The position numbers and the translations under genes were made by a program. Positions 47,433 through 61,454 of a stretch of 64,000 bases of DNA are shown in pieces. Position 1 is the first letter of the stretch, and each line of letters opens with the position of its first letter. Below the pieces are notes generated by a model, which was not told the DNA's origin, searched no databases, and saw only the letters and a program-made list of their open reading frames with translations. Origin of the DNA: Typha latifolia (Eukaryota > Streptophyta > Magnoliopsida > Poales > Typhaceae); NCBI GenBank assembly GCA_019914945.1, contig CM034101.1, forward strand, positions 15,635,188 to 15,699,187. Reading direction: 5' to 3'.

Positions 47433-50400
47433 ATGGCGGCGAGCCAGACGAGTCGGTCGGAGAAGAAACCCCGCTCTCTCTTCGATCTGCCATCCGATTT
47501 CTTCAACGGTTGCCGCCTACTCCGTGCTCATCCCTTGGAAATCCTTCCTCCAATCCCTTCTCCTCCTCCCTCCTCGACCGTTGACGGAGAAGGCGTAGGA
47601 GAAGAGGAAGCAGGACTCGATTCGAAGCGGGAATCGGAGAAGGCTAAAGAGACCTCGTCGTCGCGGTGCACGTGTAACACTTGCAAGGCCGAGTTCGACT
47701 CCCTCCATGACCAGCGCTCCCACTTCAAATCCGATCTCCACCGACTCAATGTAATGTTAACACTCTCGTCCTCTCTTTATCTCTACTTCTTTATTCATAA
47801 ATTAGATTTATAGATCACTCGAGAATTATAGAGCTTTATGACTGGATTTACTTGTTCATTGAGATGCAATTAGCTAATTCTGCAATCAGTAAGTATATAT
47901 TGTGTTATTAATCAGTACGTTATGAAAATTTTCTCAATTGATTGCAGTTATGAGTTATGACTGTTGAAGAGTTTAACTTTTATTTATACTTGTAACTTTT
48001 ACGTATCAGCCAAGGAAATTTCCTTCTTCCTAAAATTAGGATAAATTATCATAATAAGCTTCTTCATTTATTACTTCCTATAGATTGTAAAGATTGATCA
48101 AAGGTGGATTGGATGGTTTGTCCTTGTAGTATCTCTTATCTTATCATATGAAGCTAACATAATGTTTATTTGGGGTCTAAGATGTAAAATTAGCTCTGCC
48201 CTGATAATTCTTATATCTGTTGAATAGAATAATCCCATTTCTTTTCCAACTAGGTGTTTTTAAGTTTATCATGCGTCATCAGACAAGAACTTTCCCCTGA
48301 AGTTTTGAAAGGACGGTGCTTCTGTTGAGTTTAATAACTGATATACTTTGGGAGACTACACTTTATTTTGAAGATATTATTTGTACGCTATGTTTGCATT
48401 CAATATACGCCCTCACATTTCCTGTCATATTTTTGCCACCATTATGTTTTAATCCATTCACTTCTTTGTTCTTATATGTTTCTTAGGTTAAGCTGAGTAT
48501 TGCTGGCAAAAACACTATCAAGGAAGAGGACTTTGATGAGTTGGATACTGATTCTTTATTTGAGGACATGGAAATATCTAGTATATCAGGTTCAGAAGAT
48601 GAGTTGGAAAATGGACCTATATCTAATCAAGGATTATCAGGGAAAGGCAGGGAAGAGTTCAGACAAAAGTTGTATTTCCGTTTCAATTCAGGAGATACTG
48701 TTTCTGTTTATAGGTGCTTGCTGTTGGATGAATCTGAAGAACCATTTGGCAACAATAAGTTTAATGTGGGGATTTCTGGATGTACCTCATATGTTGAGGA
48801 TACCGAGTTGATTAACAGATTGAAGCACTTAATATCTGAGCCTCGAGATAAGAAGCATTTACGGATAGTTTTACTTGCTTGTGGTGGACATTTTGCTGGA
48901 TGCGTTTTCGATGGGAATTCTATTATAGCACATAAAACATTTCATAGGTAGGTGGAATACTTTGTTAATCCTTCATGCTTATGATCTTTTTGTACTAATT
49001 CATTATATTTGTAGATTGTACAATATTTCATGCTGTTGCATACTTGCATAGTGGGCTTATTGCAAAATTGCATTGTGTCTTTAGATGAGCTGATTATTCT
49101 TGGAATTCAGAATACTGCCTATGAAACACTTAAACATAAAATATTGTATGTAAATAGATGATTTTTATTCTTCTTGTTCATCAAATCACTGTTATTATCC
49201 AATTAGCTTATTACTTATACCAAATGTGGACTTGATACCTTTTGAGTTGCTACTAATTTGAGAAATACTTAGTAGATTTGTAAATAAATTTTTCTTATGT
49301 TTTCTTTTTTGTTTTTGGTTCCTTTATGACTATTTTCTCTTAGCTGTGTGTTTTACATATTTTGTGATATAGACAATTTGGAGCGCATATGTAGCTGGTA
49401 TGTCTTTTGCTAGCTACCAAATATGCATTATTGGACCTTGGTCACCAGCATTCTGCAGCAATCAGTTCTTACTTTACTTTAGCTAAAATACTTTGTTTTC
49501 TGATACTCATTTTGGTTGATTGTGACCTTCAATTTGAGAGGCATATAAGGGTGATGCTATTCTATCTGGACCATAATGAAAAACTTGTATGTGCTTTTCC
49601 TAGTTCTGGTCAAGTTATTCACAATTTAAAATAAGATTTTATGGTGATGATCTTTAATCTATTCTAAGTTTGAGTTTGAGGTCTCATGTTTTTGTCATAG
49701 ATAGAGCAAGGAAAATGTGCAGTTATTGTTGTAAATTATTAAATCAATTGTTATTCTAGCTTAATATTCTCTCCCTCTTTACATGCAAATGCAGACCTAA
49801 TTGCACAGGGAAACTATTGCCAGTCTGTGCATTTGTTATTTCTTTTATTTGGAATACTGCATTTAATTGCGTCCTATTAACCGTTAAATTTGTATTCAAC
49901 TTGTAGATATGTTGTAAGGGCAAAAGCTGGCAGGAAACAATCTGCCAAAGATGCGACTGGGAAGGCTGCAAATTCAGCTGGCTCGTCTCTTCGACGGCAT
50001 AATGAAGCAGCATTAAAGAAGGTGCCAATTGATCAGCTTGTAACACTGCCTTGTGCTGTTTTACTTGTTTTACTTCCTTGCATGCATTACTGCATGCATT
50101 ACTCAGGGCAGTTCTATGCAGACAATGGGACTCACTATTTTCTGCTGCTAATTGGTTAAATACCTTCCAATTGGCTCAGTAACTTAATACATCATTAAAT
50201 ATGAATCTGATGTTGGACAAAGAGTACAACTATTAGCATTTGAAGCTTCAAATTTGTTTTGATATTTCTGGCTATTCTTCTTAAATATATGAGTTGATTT
50301 TAAAACTTGTTGTTGCAGGAAATTCAAGAACTAATTGTTTCTTGGAAGCCATACTTTGATTCCTGCTCATCTGTTTTCTTGCATGCTCCATCAAAAAACC

Positions 50401-52113
50401 GTCAATTACTTTTTGATGGGGAAAAACCTAATATAAGTTTCCACGGCTGCAATATTCGACATGTCCCATTGACAGTCCATCGACCAACCTTGAAGGAAGT
50501 CAAACGAGTATATAACCAATTGACTTACATAACCTACGAGATAGCGACTGCTGTTGTAAAGGAAGTTTTGCCTTCTGTGGATGACGAGAGAAGCATTCAA
50601 CACTCTGATGACGTAAAGCTGGATAACTACTCTGAACTCGTGGAGCCTAGTTCCAAGTCATGTTCCAGTGTAGAATGTCTGCCAAGTAACAATGAATTCA
50701 GAAGCTTATCATTTACTGAAAGTGAAACAACACCTTTACACGAGGCAGCAAAATGTGGTGATGCTCAACGAACTCTGGAGCTGCTCGAGCAGGGTCTGAA
50801 TCCTTGTATTAAGGATTCAAGAGGTCGGACTGCATACATGATGGCAACAGAGAAGGAAGTCAGAAACACGTTTAGAAGATATATGGCTTTAAACCTTGAT
50901 AAGTGGGACTGGCATGCTGCTAATGTGCCCAGTCCGTTGACAAAGGAAATGGAAGAATCTCAGGCCGCAAAACAGGTCTATTCATGCTTTTGCCAATAAT
51001 AGCTCAAACACATTCCTTTAGATTATGCTGTCACTAGTGATAACTGTTGTTTTTAATAGGATCCTTTATGATCTACATAGTTAGGCTCATGTGTGTCTAA
51101 TTTCTCTTATCTACAATTTCTTGGAGGTTCAGAAGCATAACAAAAATAGCTATGCTTTATGCATCTAATCAGTAAAATATAACAGTGTTGTAGTTTCTGT
51201 AGTATTTAAACACGGAGGTTATGTAATATCTGCATTCCTCAAATACTCTTGTAAAGATCTACTCCCTTAATTATTACAAGTAGAAATAATGCTGGTTATA
51301 TATGCAGGCAGAGAAGGATGCCAAGAGGAAGGCTAAAGCAAAAGAATTGAAGAAACTGAAGAAAGCAAAAGAAAAGGCAAAGGTCGTAGTTCCTTATATA
51401 CTCTCAGTCAAGATAATGTACATGTACTTTTAATATCACATTTTCGATGTTGAACGTATTATTATTCTTTACTATCTTAGTTAATTTTCATAATGCGTGA
51501 TGGTAAATGGAAGTTCAGATATATTGCATATTGATGCAGGACTAGCACTCTACTTCTTGTAGGCATTAGGGCGAAACAAACTTGAAATGTAGCATATTCT
51601 TTCATCTGATTTTTCCCCCCCCTGTTTTTGAAACTGCAGGCACAGGCATCCCCATCACAAAATGCCCAACCAGCCGTTTCACACAGCCAAGCAGTCGTGC
51701 CAGTTTCAGCTGTAAAGCAACAGCCACAATCTTCCCATTCTGTTACCATTTCAAAGGAGGTGAGACATAAACTAAGGATCCTGCTCATCTTCTAAACTTG
51801 CAGAATTGATGTCCTTTTCTCTAAGCTTTGTGCATCTACTGCTCAGGAGGAACAGAAACGGGCACTAGCAGAAGCGAGAGAAAAAAGAGCAGCTGCAGCA
51901 GAAAGAAGAATAGCTGCTCTTACAGTTCAGGCAGTGAGCACCACAGCAACTCCGGCAAGTAGCTTGGCGGAGCCCAAGGGTGGACCAAGTGATATTACCT
52001 GTTCATGCTGTAATGCTTCCTTGGCTGGGAAAGTCCCCTTCCACAGGTATCACTACAAGTATTGCAGTACCTCATGCATGCATGTTCACAGGGAGATACT
52101 GGAAGATGGGTGA
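47433..52113 (+). CDS. Vms1/ANKZF1-type peptidyl-tRNA hydrolase of ribosome quality control
   Basis: The Vms1/ANKZF1 family releases stalled nascent chains from 60S-tRNA complexes and recruits Cdc48/p97. Seven exons, 47433-47750, 48487-48947, 49907-50021, 50319-50975, 51308-51382, 51640-51759 and 51847-52113, give 670 residues. Domains: C2H2 zinc finger (about 82-106, CNTCKAEF...H...H); VLRF1 release-factor-like domain (about 190-340) with candidate catalytic Gln271 in GRKQSAKD and the NSAGSSLRRHNE motif; ankyrin repeats (about 455-520, TPLHEAAKCGD); Lys/Ala-rich coiled coil; VIM motif REKRAAAAERR (593-603), an exact fit to Rx5AAx2R for Cdc48 binding; and a Cys-rich C-terminal zinc motif (CSCCNASL, YCSTSC). 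The first ATG is 47433. Cytosolic, also mitochondrial under stress in yeast. Confidence 0.94.
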
Positions 52114-52190
52114 ACATGATACCTCTTATTTTAGATTCTTTGATACAAAAGTAGACTGACGCAAGTTTTTCCCAATTTAAGAGCACCTAG

Positions 52191-52767
52191 TTAAGCGTCC
52201 GTGAAACAGTAATATTCATAGATAGTTAAGGCTGCAGTTGCAACTGAAATTGCAATGCCGAAGATGCCATTATTGATGACCTACTGCATTGAGACTTGGA
52301 GGTCTCCATCCTGCTGGGCTGCATTAGCCAAGCAGCGGAACAGTTTCCCACTGTGATATGCACAATAACAAACAAGGTCATGGCAACGTATACACAGATC
52401 TTCTTCGCATTTAAAAGGATGTGTATGTGATTTAAACTACAGAGGTAACTGAAGAAAAGATCAAGTGACAAGCCAGTATTAGATGTGCATGCGAGAAGCT
52501 TGTTGATGGAGAAGCAATTGTGTTAGATAGATAGAGAGAGAGATAACAAACCTGTAGATTGCGAGGAAAGTTTCATGCAGTGTTCCAACCACTGAACCAG
52601 CTATGTGGACCATATTTAACATCTGAAGTCACAGAAGCACAGTTGAAAATGACGTATGGAAATGGAGAAATCCTGATTAACGCAATGGCTCTTAATTGGT
52701 GAATCCAATCTCCATCACCAGCCACCCTAACAACAGCTGCTTTCTTCGGCCAATTTTTCAGCCAACC
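52191..52767 (-). pseudogene. VTT-domain (TVP38/TMEM64, SNARE-associated) gene fragment, decayed
   Basis: The minus strand encodes the C-terminal part of a VTT-domain membrane protein. Exon A (52767-52552) reads GWLKNWPKKAAVVRVAGDGD, then WIHQLRAIALIRISPFPYVI, the family's RISPFPY signature, to DVKYGP. The frame then shifts and resumes as AGSVVGTLHETFLAIY. A GT-AG intron joins in phase to exon B (52350-52191), reading SGKLFRCLANAAQQDG, interrupted by a TAG stop after VSMQ, then VINNGIFGIAISVATAALTI and a stop at 52191. The TAG is one change from GAG, Glu being usual there. Upstream exons with the first membrane helices are missing, replaced by AT-rich DNA. One frameshift, one nonsense codon and 5' loss make this a pseudogene. 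It lies tail to tail with the Vms1 gene, 77 bp from its stop codon. Confidence 0.75.
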
Positions 52768-53859
52768 CTGTGTAGCAAGTAGAAAAGAAACTTATTGAAG
52801 AACTAATTTAAATTATCAGGTTGAAACTTATTTAGAGCTTCCAGCCAACCCTGTGAGTAATATATGTATTGATATTTTTTTACTGTTAACTTGATGAAAG
52901 TTTAATTAAAATTTATCTTTATAATTATTTTTAATTACTTATACATATAATTAGTTTAAGATTAATTTAAACTAAAATTTCATAACAAATAGAGAATTAA
53001 ATTTAAAATTGAAGTCTATCTCATATAAAAAATAAAAAATCAAATTTAATTTACCGGTATTAGTGATATCTCATATAATTAACGTATAATTATATCTATT
53101 ACATTTAAAGCATAATAGAAAGAAATCTCAACGGAAGAAAAAAATATAATCTAATTTTATTAAAGAATTAATATATAATTTTTTTTTAACGTAATGTGGT
53201 GTTGAAATTGATACTCGACATAAAAAATATCTATTATAATTGTTTAGTTACGATTATAAATTTTAAAAATTATTAAAGTTTTACAATTTATTTGCATTAT
53301 CATGAGTCGGGTCTAATTCGAATTTGACCGGCCCGATGGCCATCCCTATGGTCCCATCTTCTTAACGAGATGCCCGACTGTGGTCAAAACTCAAGATTTC
53401 CTATTCCAAAATATTCATAATTTTCTAGAAAATATTAAAAATATAAATATATTGTATGATATGGATTCTCAAACTTTAAGATAGGGATAATTTCGTCTAG
53501 ATTTTCCACTAACGTTTCTTTTAATATAGATCATCTTATTTAGCTTTTAAGTATATTAATTTTCTTTAACTACATAATTGTTAGAAATATCTTTTCATAT
53601 AGTTTTTTTTATAAAAAGAATGTTACACGATCAATTCTAAACACTATTAGATATTTAGATGTTAAAGAGAAAATTAAAATATTGCAAAAAATACATACGA
53701 TTAGGCAAACGAGTTAGATGCAAACATATGGGGTCGATTCCCAATTCAACGGAAACCACAACGAATCCAATTACTAAAACCAACTCCTCCTGTTCCTTTC
53801 CTTTCCTTTCCTCAGATTCCACGGCCATCGCTCTGGGATACCGAGAGGAGAAGACGGCA
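52768..53859. other. AT-rich intergenic region upstream of the FHA gene
   Basis: Begins at the broken 5' end of the VTT pseudogene. AGCCAACCCTGTG occurs at about 52760-52772 and again near 52846-52858, flanking 73 bp. The rest is AT-rich with no gene, then the FHA leader, which includes a (CTTTC) repeat near 53795-53811. Confidence 0.5.
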
Positions 53860-56800
53860 ATGGCGGTGGAACCCACCGGTGACCCCGCCGCGAGGGACGA
53901 CGTGTCGCCACGTACACCGTTAGTTCCTAAACCTCTGCCGACATCCGAGGACGAGATCCGAGCCGTCGCCCGCAAGTTCTCCGACCAACCCGTCCAAAAC
54001 CCCGACCCCGGCGTCTGGGCCGTCCTCACCGCCATCTCCAAGAACTCGCGCCTACGACCTCAGGTTTAAAGTTTAAACCCTTTCACCTCAAATCCTTAAA
54101 CCCTAACTCTGATTCATTATACACTCCGTCCAATGCTATCGCTTTTCTTGTTTCATTATAGGGCATGAATATTCTCTTGAGTTCGGACGAGCACTGCCTT
54201 GGCCGATGCGTAGAGGACACGCGTTTTCAGATCGCGGCGATCGCGGTGAGCGCAAACCATTGCAGAATCTTTAGGGATTCTGTTGCGGTTGGTGATGGTG
54301 AATTGGACCCAACTTTGCCTGTGCCAGTTTTTATAAAGGATACAAGGTTTTTGTGTATACCGACTCTCCTAAATTGCTTTTAGAATATAAAACTTACGTT
54401 TCTTAGTGTAAATTTTTGGTGCGCAGCACGAATGGGACATTTCTTAATTGGACGAAGCTAAGAAAGCGTTCTCCTCAAGCTAGGCTGCAGCACGGTGATA
54501 TTATAGCTTTTGTTGCTCCTCCTCAAGATGGTAATGCACCACTGCTACTGTAACTCTTGATAAATTTGAATTTGTGTTAGTTTCTTAATAAGATTTGCGA
54601 TGAATGTTTTGTGTTTGATATGCATGTAGCAGTTATAATCACAATAAGGAAGTCATAACGGAATAAGGTGAAACTTATTGAAAAGAAGAAAATTTTGTGC
54701 TGATTATACAATAAATGGAGACATAACTAGGTCAAATCAAGAAACATTTTCTTAATACGAGCTACACAAATGACACTGCTGAAGCACTTGGAAGAGAGAT
54801 TTAAAGCATTTTAGGATGTAGTTATATTATGGGTGATTTATAAATGCTATTTCAGCATGTAAACATATGTAAGATATTTACAAAGAGTTCCTTTTCTTTT
54901 ATGATCAAATTTGACTGCTGTTAGCCATCTGGATATAATGCTTATACTTCCTGTATTTACATCTTTTGCACAAGGGCTGTCTTGTAAAGTTTTTATTTGA
55001 TATAACATATATCACTTCTTGGCAAACCTATGCGATATAATTGTAGTGTGCCATATATTTGTGTGTCTTTCTAATTATCTCTGTGTTCCATTTCCTTAGA
55101 GGGTGTGGCTACTGTATTTTAGATACGTCAATATGCTCATCTCTATAACACATAGAAAACCTCCATGTAAACAGTGTCTATTTATTTGTACTTTGAAGCA
55201 ACTTTATTTCCCTAATTCATGTGATGTTGGAATTTTCTTCATTTCTTTGTGTCTATTAGTTTGTTTAAGAGCTTCATTAATATTCATATGTATATTTCTC
55301 GCTGCTTTGTATATTTGGTACCCTGGTATGCTTTCTGATGTTGTTTTTTTTTGTTATAATTGTCATGTTTCTAATGCATTATGATGCTCATTAATAACCT
55401 TTGAATTGGTTAATGGCTTATGATTTTCATGGCCTTCTTTCATTTCACTTAATTTCTTCTTTATTTTATGTGCTTTTCAGATAACTCCTATGCCTTTGTA
55501 TATCGTGAAGTTTGTAGGCTCTCTTCCATAGAAAATGGAGGAGCAGTTTTGAAAAGAAAGTCAGGTAACTAATAACAAGTATGTCAGAATCCATTCATTC
55601 ATGAACTTGTGTTTTTGAACATATGCTTGTCTGTGCGCTTCTCTTTCTACATGAAAAGCTGACCAGTCAAAGTTCTAGTAGTTTTTCTCACAACGGACAG
55701 TTTCTATTGATTTGAGGCTGAAATTAGACATTGATAGGCATCTTTTTTTCCCTCATACTGTTATTTGGTTATTGACGCTCTATTTTCACAATTGTTAATT
55801 TTGGGAGTGTTAAAGAACTAGGAAATGTTTACATAATCTCAATTAGATTAAAGCTCCTTATAGTGGGAGTCTACTTTTTTATTATTATTTGGATACTTTT
55901 CACAATGAAAGTCACATTTGGTTGTTAATGCGAGTCAATTATTTCCTTATCTATTATGAATAGACTCCTAGCTTGGAAAGATGGACAAGGAAGGTTGGAT
56001 CTCATTGAATTTTTTTGGGGTGTTACTGGTTTTCTTTTGTTTGAAGCTTGGATTTAACATTCAGAAATCAACAATGATCATCTTGAGTAAAGGATATCGA
56101 TAGTTGGCTAGTTGCATGAGTTTCGCTTTTATCTGGGTGGATAATTTCAAAAGTCTTGACTCTTTTTTATCTTTACCTTATGTGCATATGCTATCACCTT
56201 GTAAAATTTTCATATATTAGTTAGTTTTCTGCCTTTCATATATTATCTTTTTCTTTGTTCTAGATTAGGGAACACTATTTTAGTTTAAAAAGGAAACATC
56301 AAATTATTCTTACTCTAACTTAGAAATGTTACTCAAATTATTCCACACATAAACCAAGTTATAATTTTTCTCTTGATTTAGCTAAAATTATTTTAAAATC
56401 ACTTTTTTTCTTTCACTCACCTATCTTATTCCACAAACCAAAAGCTCTCGCTTAAATTTTTCACTGAATTTTCCCGCACAAATTTGCCACCTATCTTCTC
56501 TCTTCTACCATCCACCTATGGCATTGCATCACTAAATTCTGGTATATCCCATTTCTTGCATGTAAATCTTGAAGAGGAGTCTTGTGCTGATAACAAGAGA
56601 CTTAAGGGTATTGGTATTGGTGCTCCAGATGGGCCTGTTTCACTTGATGATGTTCGAAGTCTTCAAAGATCTAACACGGTATCTCCCAAAAGTGTAGACA
56701 AGATGTTATAATGGTTATCCTCTTAACTGATCGATTTTATAAAATATTCAGGAACTTAGGCAGCAGTTGGAATCACATGTTTTGACCATTGAGAGACTGC

Positions 56801-59800
56801 GCAGTGAAGGCCGTGCATCCTCAGATCGGCACGAAAATGTATGGTCTGCTTTATCTGCAGCATTTTTGTGTGCAATGCTTAAGATTATCTGTATCTTTGC
56901 ACACAGAAGAAGCAAAATTGATAAAATTGTCTCTAAATCCGCTTGCATAAGTATACTTTTGAACTTTATATGTCCGTTTTCAGCATTTCATCTACTGAAA
57001 TTGTCCTTAGACACCAGATCTGAAGTTCTTGAACTAATGTACCTTGGGGTAAAGCATTTTAATTCCTAAGACTCATCATTCCTTTGACCTCTTTTTATCA
57101 CCAACTTGTACTTCTGTAGCAGACCAGGATATTAACTTCTACTTATTGATATACTAATAACAATTATATACTCTGTCTCTCTCTCAAATTTTTACTTGTT
57201 CATGAATAATTTAATTTTCTAGGAACTGAGGGATCTAAAGGAAGTGATGTCAAACTCTTATATCGATCAAATTAAAGAGCTTCAACATTCATTAGATGAT
57301 AAGAAAGGGGAAGTGGATGTGCTTAGTGCATTGACTGTGGAACTGCGGAGTTCCATTAAAGATCTTAATGAGAGGCTTACTGCATCCAAGCAATCGCGTC
57401 TTGATGCTGATGAGATAATTCAGAGGTAAAATTGCGATAATGGCCATATCTTTTTTCCTGTCAGATAAGAGGTGCGCAAGTGACACAAAGTAAAGTTTTC
57501 TTTTGTTGCTTGAGTTGATATGTGCATGGATCTCCCTGCCTCTGTTCTAACCATGACTTCCTAAGAATAAATAATAGATTGTACCCCAAATAGTGAAAGC
57601 TGGATTCTGAGAATATCAACATGTGCTTTGTTGTAAGTAGTAACATCTATGCAAAACTGATTTTGGCAGCCAGAAAGCAACTATATCTGAACTTGAGGTA
57701 CAGCTAGATGACGAAAGGAATCTGAGAAGAGAGGAGAGGGAAAATGCTGCAGCAGATTTGAAATCTGCACTACAGAAAGTTCAAGCTGAGGCTCAAGAGG
57801 AAATAAAACGGCATGCTGATGTTTATGCTAGACAACATAGAGAGCAACAAGAAGTAATTAGTAAGCTTCAGGTTGGTACTTTTAGCACAAGTCTAAGTTT
57901 AGGTATCTGCCAGAAAAGAAGCACTATATAAGCAAGCAATTTACTAGGTGTTACATTTACTTATTTTGACTTTTCAGGAGTCAGAAAAAGACAGCCGGTT
58001 GCTTGTGGAAACATTAAGATGCAAACTGGTAGAAGCTTTACTGAGCAACAAATTATCTTTATAAATCAGCATATCTCTGTATTCCCCTGTTATGTGATAT
58101 AACCCTGCCCCTGTCAAACAGGAAGATGCGAGGGAAAGCCTTGTTACATCAGAGAAGAAAGTTAGGCAGCTAGAAATTCAGGTTCAAGATGAACAGCTTG
58201 CCTCTGCTAACATCAGAAAAGTATGCTAAAACTGATCCCATTAGTGTATGAAAATTAATTATTATGCTTTTCTATATATTGGAAGAACATTTTCTCCACA
58301 TAAATGGGCTAGCCATTAACTATTGCTGTCTCCTGATCTTAGACTAGCTCATACAGTATCAGTAGAAATTAAACAGCATATCTATAGAATATTTTGTTTA
58401 TATGTGAGGCCTCATCCTTATTATTGATTGTCTGACAGAAATCAGAAACACTGGAATCGGAATTGAAAATACTGAAGAGTGAACTTGAAAGTGAAAAGGT
58501 AGGAATAATGTCTTTGTCATAATTGTCATTCAAGAAATGTGACTTAAAGCTCTCCTAACTATCCCTAATAGCATTATCTTATTAGAGCATTACATTTTTT
58601 TTTTAAAAATTTCTTCCATCTTTATCTGAGAATTCAGTACGTTGTCTTAGCAGGTAGCTCGGGAAGAAGCATGGGCTAAAGTCTCTGCACTTGAACTTGA
58701 AATATCTGCTGCAATTCGGGATCTCTCTATTGAGAAACAGAGGTTTCAGGGAGCAAGGGAAAGAATAATTCTTCGGTAAGGATTGTAATTAGGATTGGAA
58801 TTCTTCTTTCTTAGCACTACAAGCAAGGATTTAAGTGCCACCGACATTGGTTGTACCGGTGACCTGTTGGCAACTCGGCATGATGCGCTTGGTGATACAG
58901 CCTGTGCTGCTTGCCATTGCCATAGTGTTTGCTGACAAAGGGCGTGACTGCTTTTCTTACTCTTTTTTGTTTGGTGGGGAAACGGGTGAGATGAAGCTGT
59001 GGATGTGCAGGAGAGAAGATTGTACAGTCATCATCAAACAATTCAATTTTTTATTTTGTAATATTGTTCTTTCTTTAACCCACTTTTTGCTTAATTGTAG
59101 GGAGACCCAATTGCGTGCCTTCTATTCAACGACTGAGGAAATCTCTGCAATGTTTGCAAAACAACAAGAACAGCTGAAGGCAATGCAAAAGACTTTGGAG
59201 GATGAGGACAACTATGATAATGCATTAGTTGATATTGATTTAAATGCACGATCTAGAAGCCTAAACATTGTCTATCCAAGAGGAACGGAAGAAGCTCATG
59301 CGAACAACAATGCGAGAGAAACTTCTGGTGCTTCTACCCCAAAGGGTGTGCAGGCTACCTATGTTAGCTCGAGTGACAATGATATCAGTAGTACGGAAAA
59401 GCACGATTGTGCAATTGGAAGCCAAGATGGCAACACCCAAGACCTAGAATGCACAAGTGCAGATAGATTACTGAACGCATTTGGTTCAGATATTGATGGT
59501 GTTGGGACAGCAGTAGTTCCTGGTGAGGACCCAACAGACACTGAGCGTGTCCTTGGAACAGAGAGCCAGGCGGCAGATGCTGGCTTTGATGAACGGAATA
59601 CTATATTGCATAAATGCAGCAATCTGGGAGGAGACACAATGCAGCTTGACGATGAAGTCCAGGTCCAAGAAAACATGGAACCCTTACGGAAGCTTCAAGG
59701 TGTCAGCGGTGGTTGCTCTCAATCAAGACTGGAGGATACAGAGACCGGCACAGTTAGGACTGCTGATCTTTTGGCCTCAGAAGTTGCTGGCAGCTGGGCA

Positions 59801-60208
59801 GTGAGCACAGCTCCATCTGTCAATGGGGAGAACGAGTCTCCAAGGAGCATGGCAGATGATGGTGATGATGAGGATGCTAATGCTGCTGCAGCGCCTTGCT
59901 CGGATGGCCAAGCGGCAGGTAGTCAAAGCAATATAGTCAGCGGAATCATAAGGCTATCCGAAGAACATCGTGCACTTAATGCCATGATAGGAATAGTTGC
60001 ACCTGATTTCAGGCAGCAATTCCAGGATAGCGGATGTGAGGGACAAAAGAGTGATTCTATGTCAGATGCAGAGACTGAGGAAGGTAGCAATGATGGTGAT
60101 GGCCGTGAGGCCAGTGATGATGATGAGGATGCTGAAGATAGCAGTGATGGTGGTGACGATCCGATGGAGGGAGGCAATGAGGTAACAATTGAAGATTCTG
60201 TCGGATAG
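53860..60208 (+). CDS. FHA-domain protein with long coiled coil and acidic tail
   Basis: FHA domains bind phosphothreonine; this protein resembles the Arabidopsis SMAD/FHA protein At2g45460, whose role I do not know. Thirteen exons (53860-54063, 54162-54346, 54427-54530, 55481-55564, 56575-56678, 56752-56838, 57223-57425, 57670-57871, 57978-58028, 58122-58220, 58439-58498, 58654-58775, 59101-60208) join in frame to 870 residues. The FHA domain (about 69-175) keeps Gly82-Arg83, Ser98, His101 and Asn132-Gly133, the phosphopeptide-binding set. Residues about 220-530 are heptad-rich coiled coil. The last exon is a 369-residue disordered tail with acidic runs (DDDEDAEDSSDGGDD). The frame is open upstream to an ATG at 53728, but MAVEPTGDPA at 53860 fits better. 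Exon 5 has a weak acceptor. Probably nuclear. Confidence 0.9.
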
Positions 60209-61454
60209 TATGGACTATGGAGCTACATATCTCCACTGGTTTTTGTTTAAGATCTCTTAGCTTCTTCTTTTTCCTCTCCTTTTCCCTTTGCTGATTTTCA
60301 TGTATAGTAGTTTACTTTTGCCCATCCAACGGAAGAGAAATATGTATATCCTACTGTGATTTGGTATGGGTTTAGCAAATGGCCTACCGGCGCATGATGT
60401 TTGACCAGCGATCTCTTGTTCATAATTTAATATTTCTGCAAAGCCTTGCAAATCATGCGTTCTACTTGTGAAATTCGAAGGGCCTCTATCATTTGTAGAA
60501 TAATTTTTGTTATTCTAGTATTAATTCTTTCATACTAGTATAAGTAATAATTACTTATCTCAATTTAAGTTTATTAATATTTACTCCTATCTTTACTTCT
60601 TCATATAATATATTTATATTTATTAAAAAGTATTATTTAAAATAATTTCTCGTACCTCTTTCTCTTCGGTTCACTTATTCTCCGTTCATTATAAAAAATA
60701 TTTAGCAATCTATCAAATTATTATTTTAATTTTATATTACATCACCTGTAATTATTGTATAATATACTAGTTTATAAAGAAACATCGTAATAATTTTATA
60801 TCGGTATATTTTTTTCATATAAATAAATAAGCGTAGCTATATCTCTATAAAACTTCTCTCACAAATACATATAGAACTTATTTCATAAAAGTGAATTCCC
60901 CTACTATATGAATCTGTATCATGGAATTTCCATTTGCTTAAATGCTCGGATTCTTATTATGAAATGAGAACGACTATTCTAAAGAGTAGAGGTACCTAGG
61001 GTGGCTCGGGAAGGAGGTTAGTTAAAGAATAAGAAATAGGCAGCAATTTACATGAAAGCTTTTACACAAAGCCATCGAACGTGAACGAAAAGGAGGGCCT
61101 CCCACAGCCAAATAGAATTCAAGCGATGAAGTATCACTCTCTTGCCAAAGACTTATTTTAATGAGAATAATAGAATATAAAAGGCACGTACGTTGAAAAA
61201 CAAACTTGACCACAGCTTACCAGTGATTGCTCAAGAACCTCTTTAGGGCATTTAGCGTTGTTAAATCTCTAAAGAAAATCAGTCAAGTTAACACCAAGAA
61301 GTATTATTGATCTTATGTAATGAGTTTAAAACTTGGGCTCACAAACATACATACATTGCAATCCAACTACCCAAGTTACCATCATTACTCTCTCAAAAAA
61401 GTTATAATCACTACTACAGAGCTACTTAAACAGCTTACAATAAGATAACCTATA
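60209..61454. other. Intergenic region between convergent FHA and DHDPS genes
   Basis: Holds the two 3' flanks and very AT-rich sequence with no recognisable gene or element. Confidence 0.55.
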
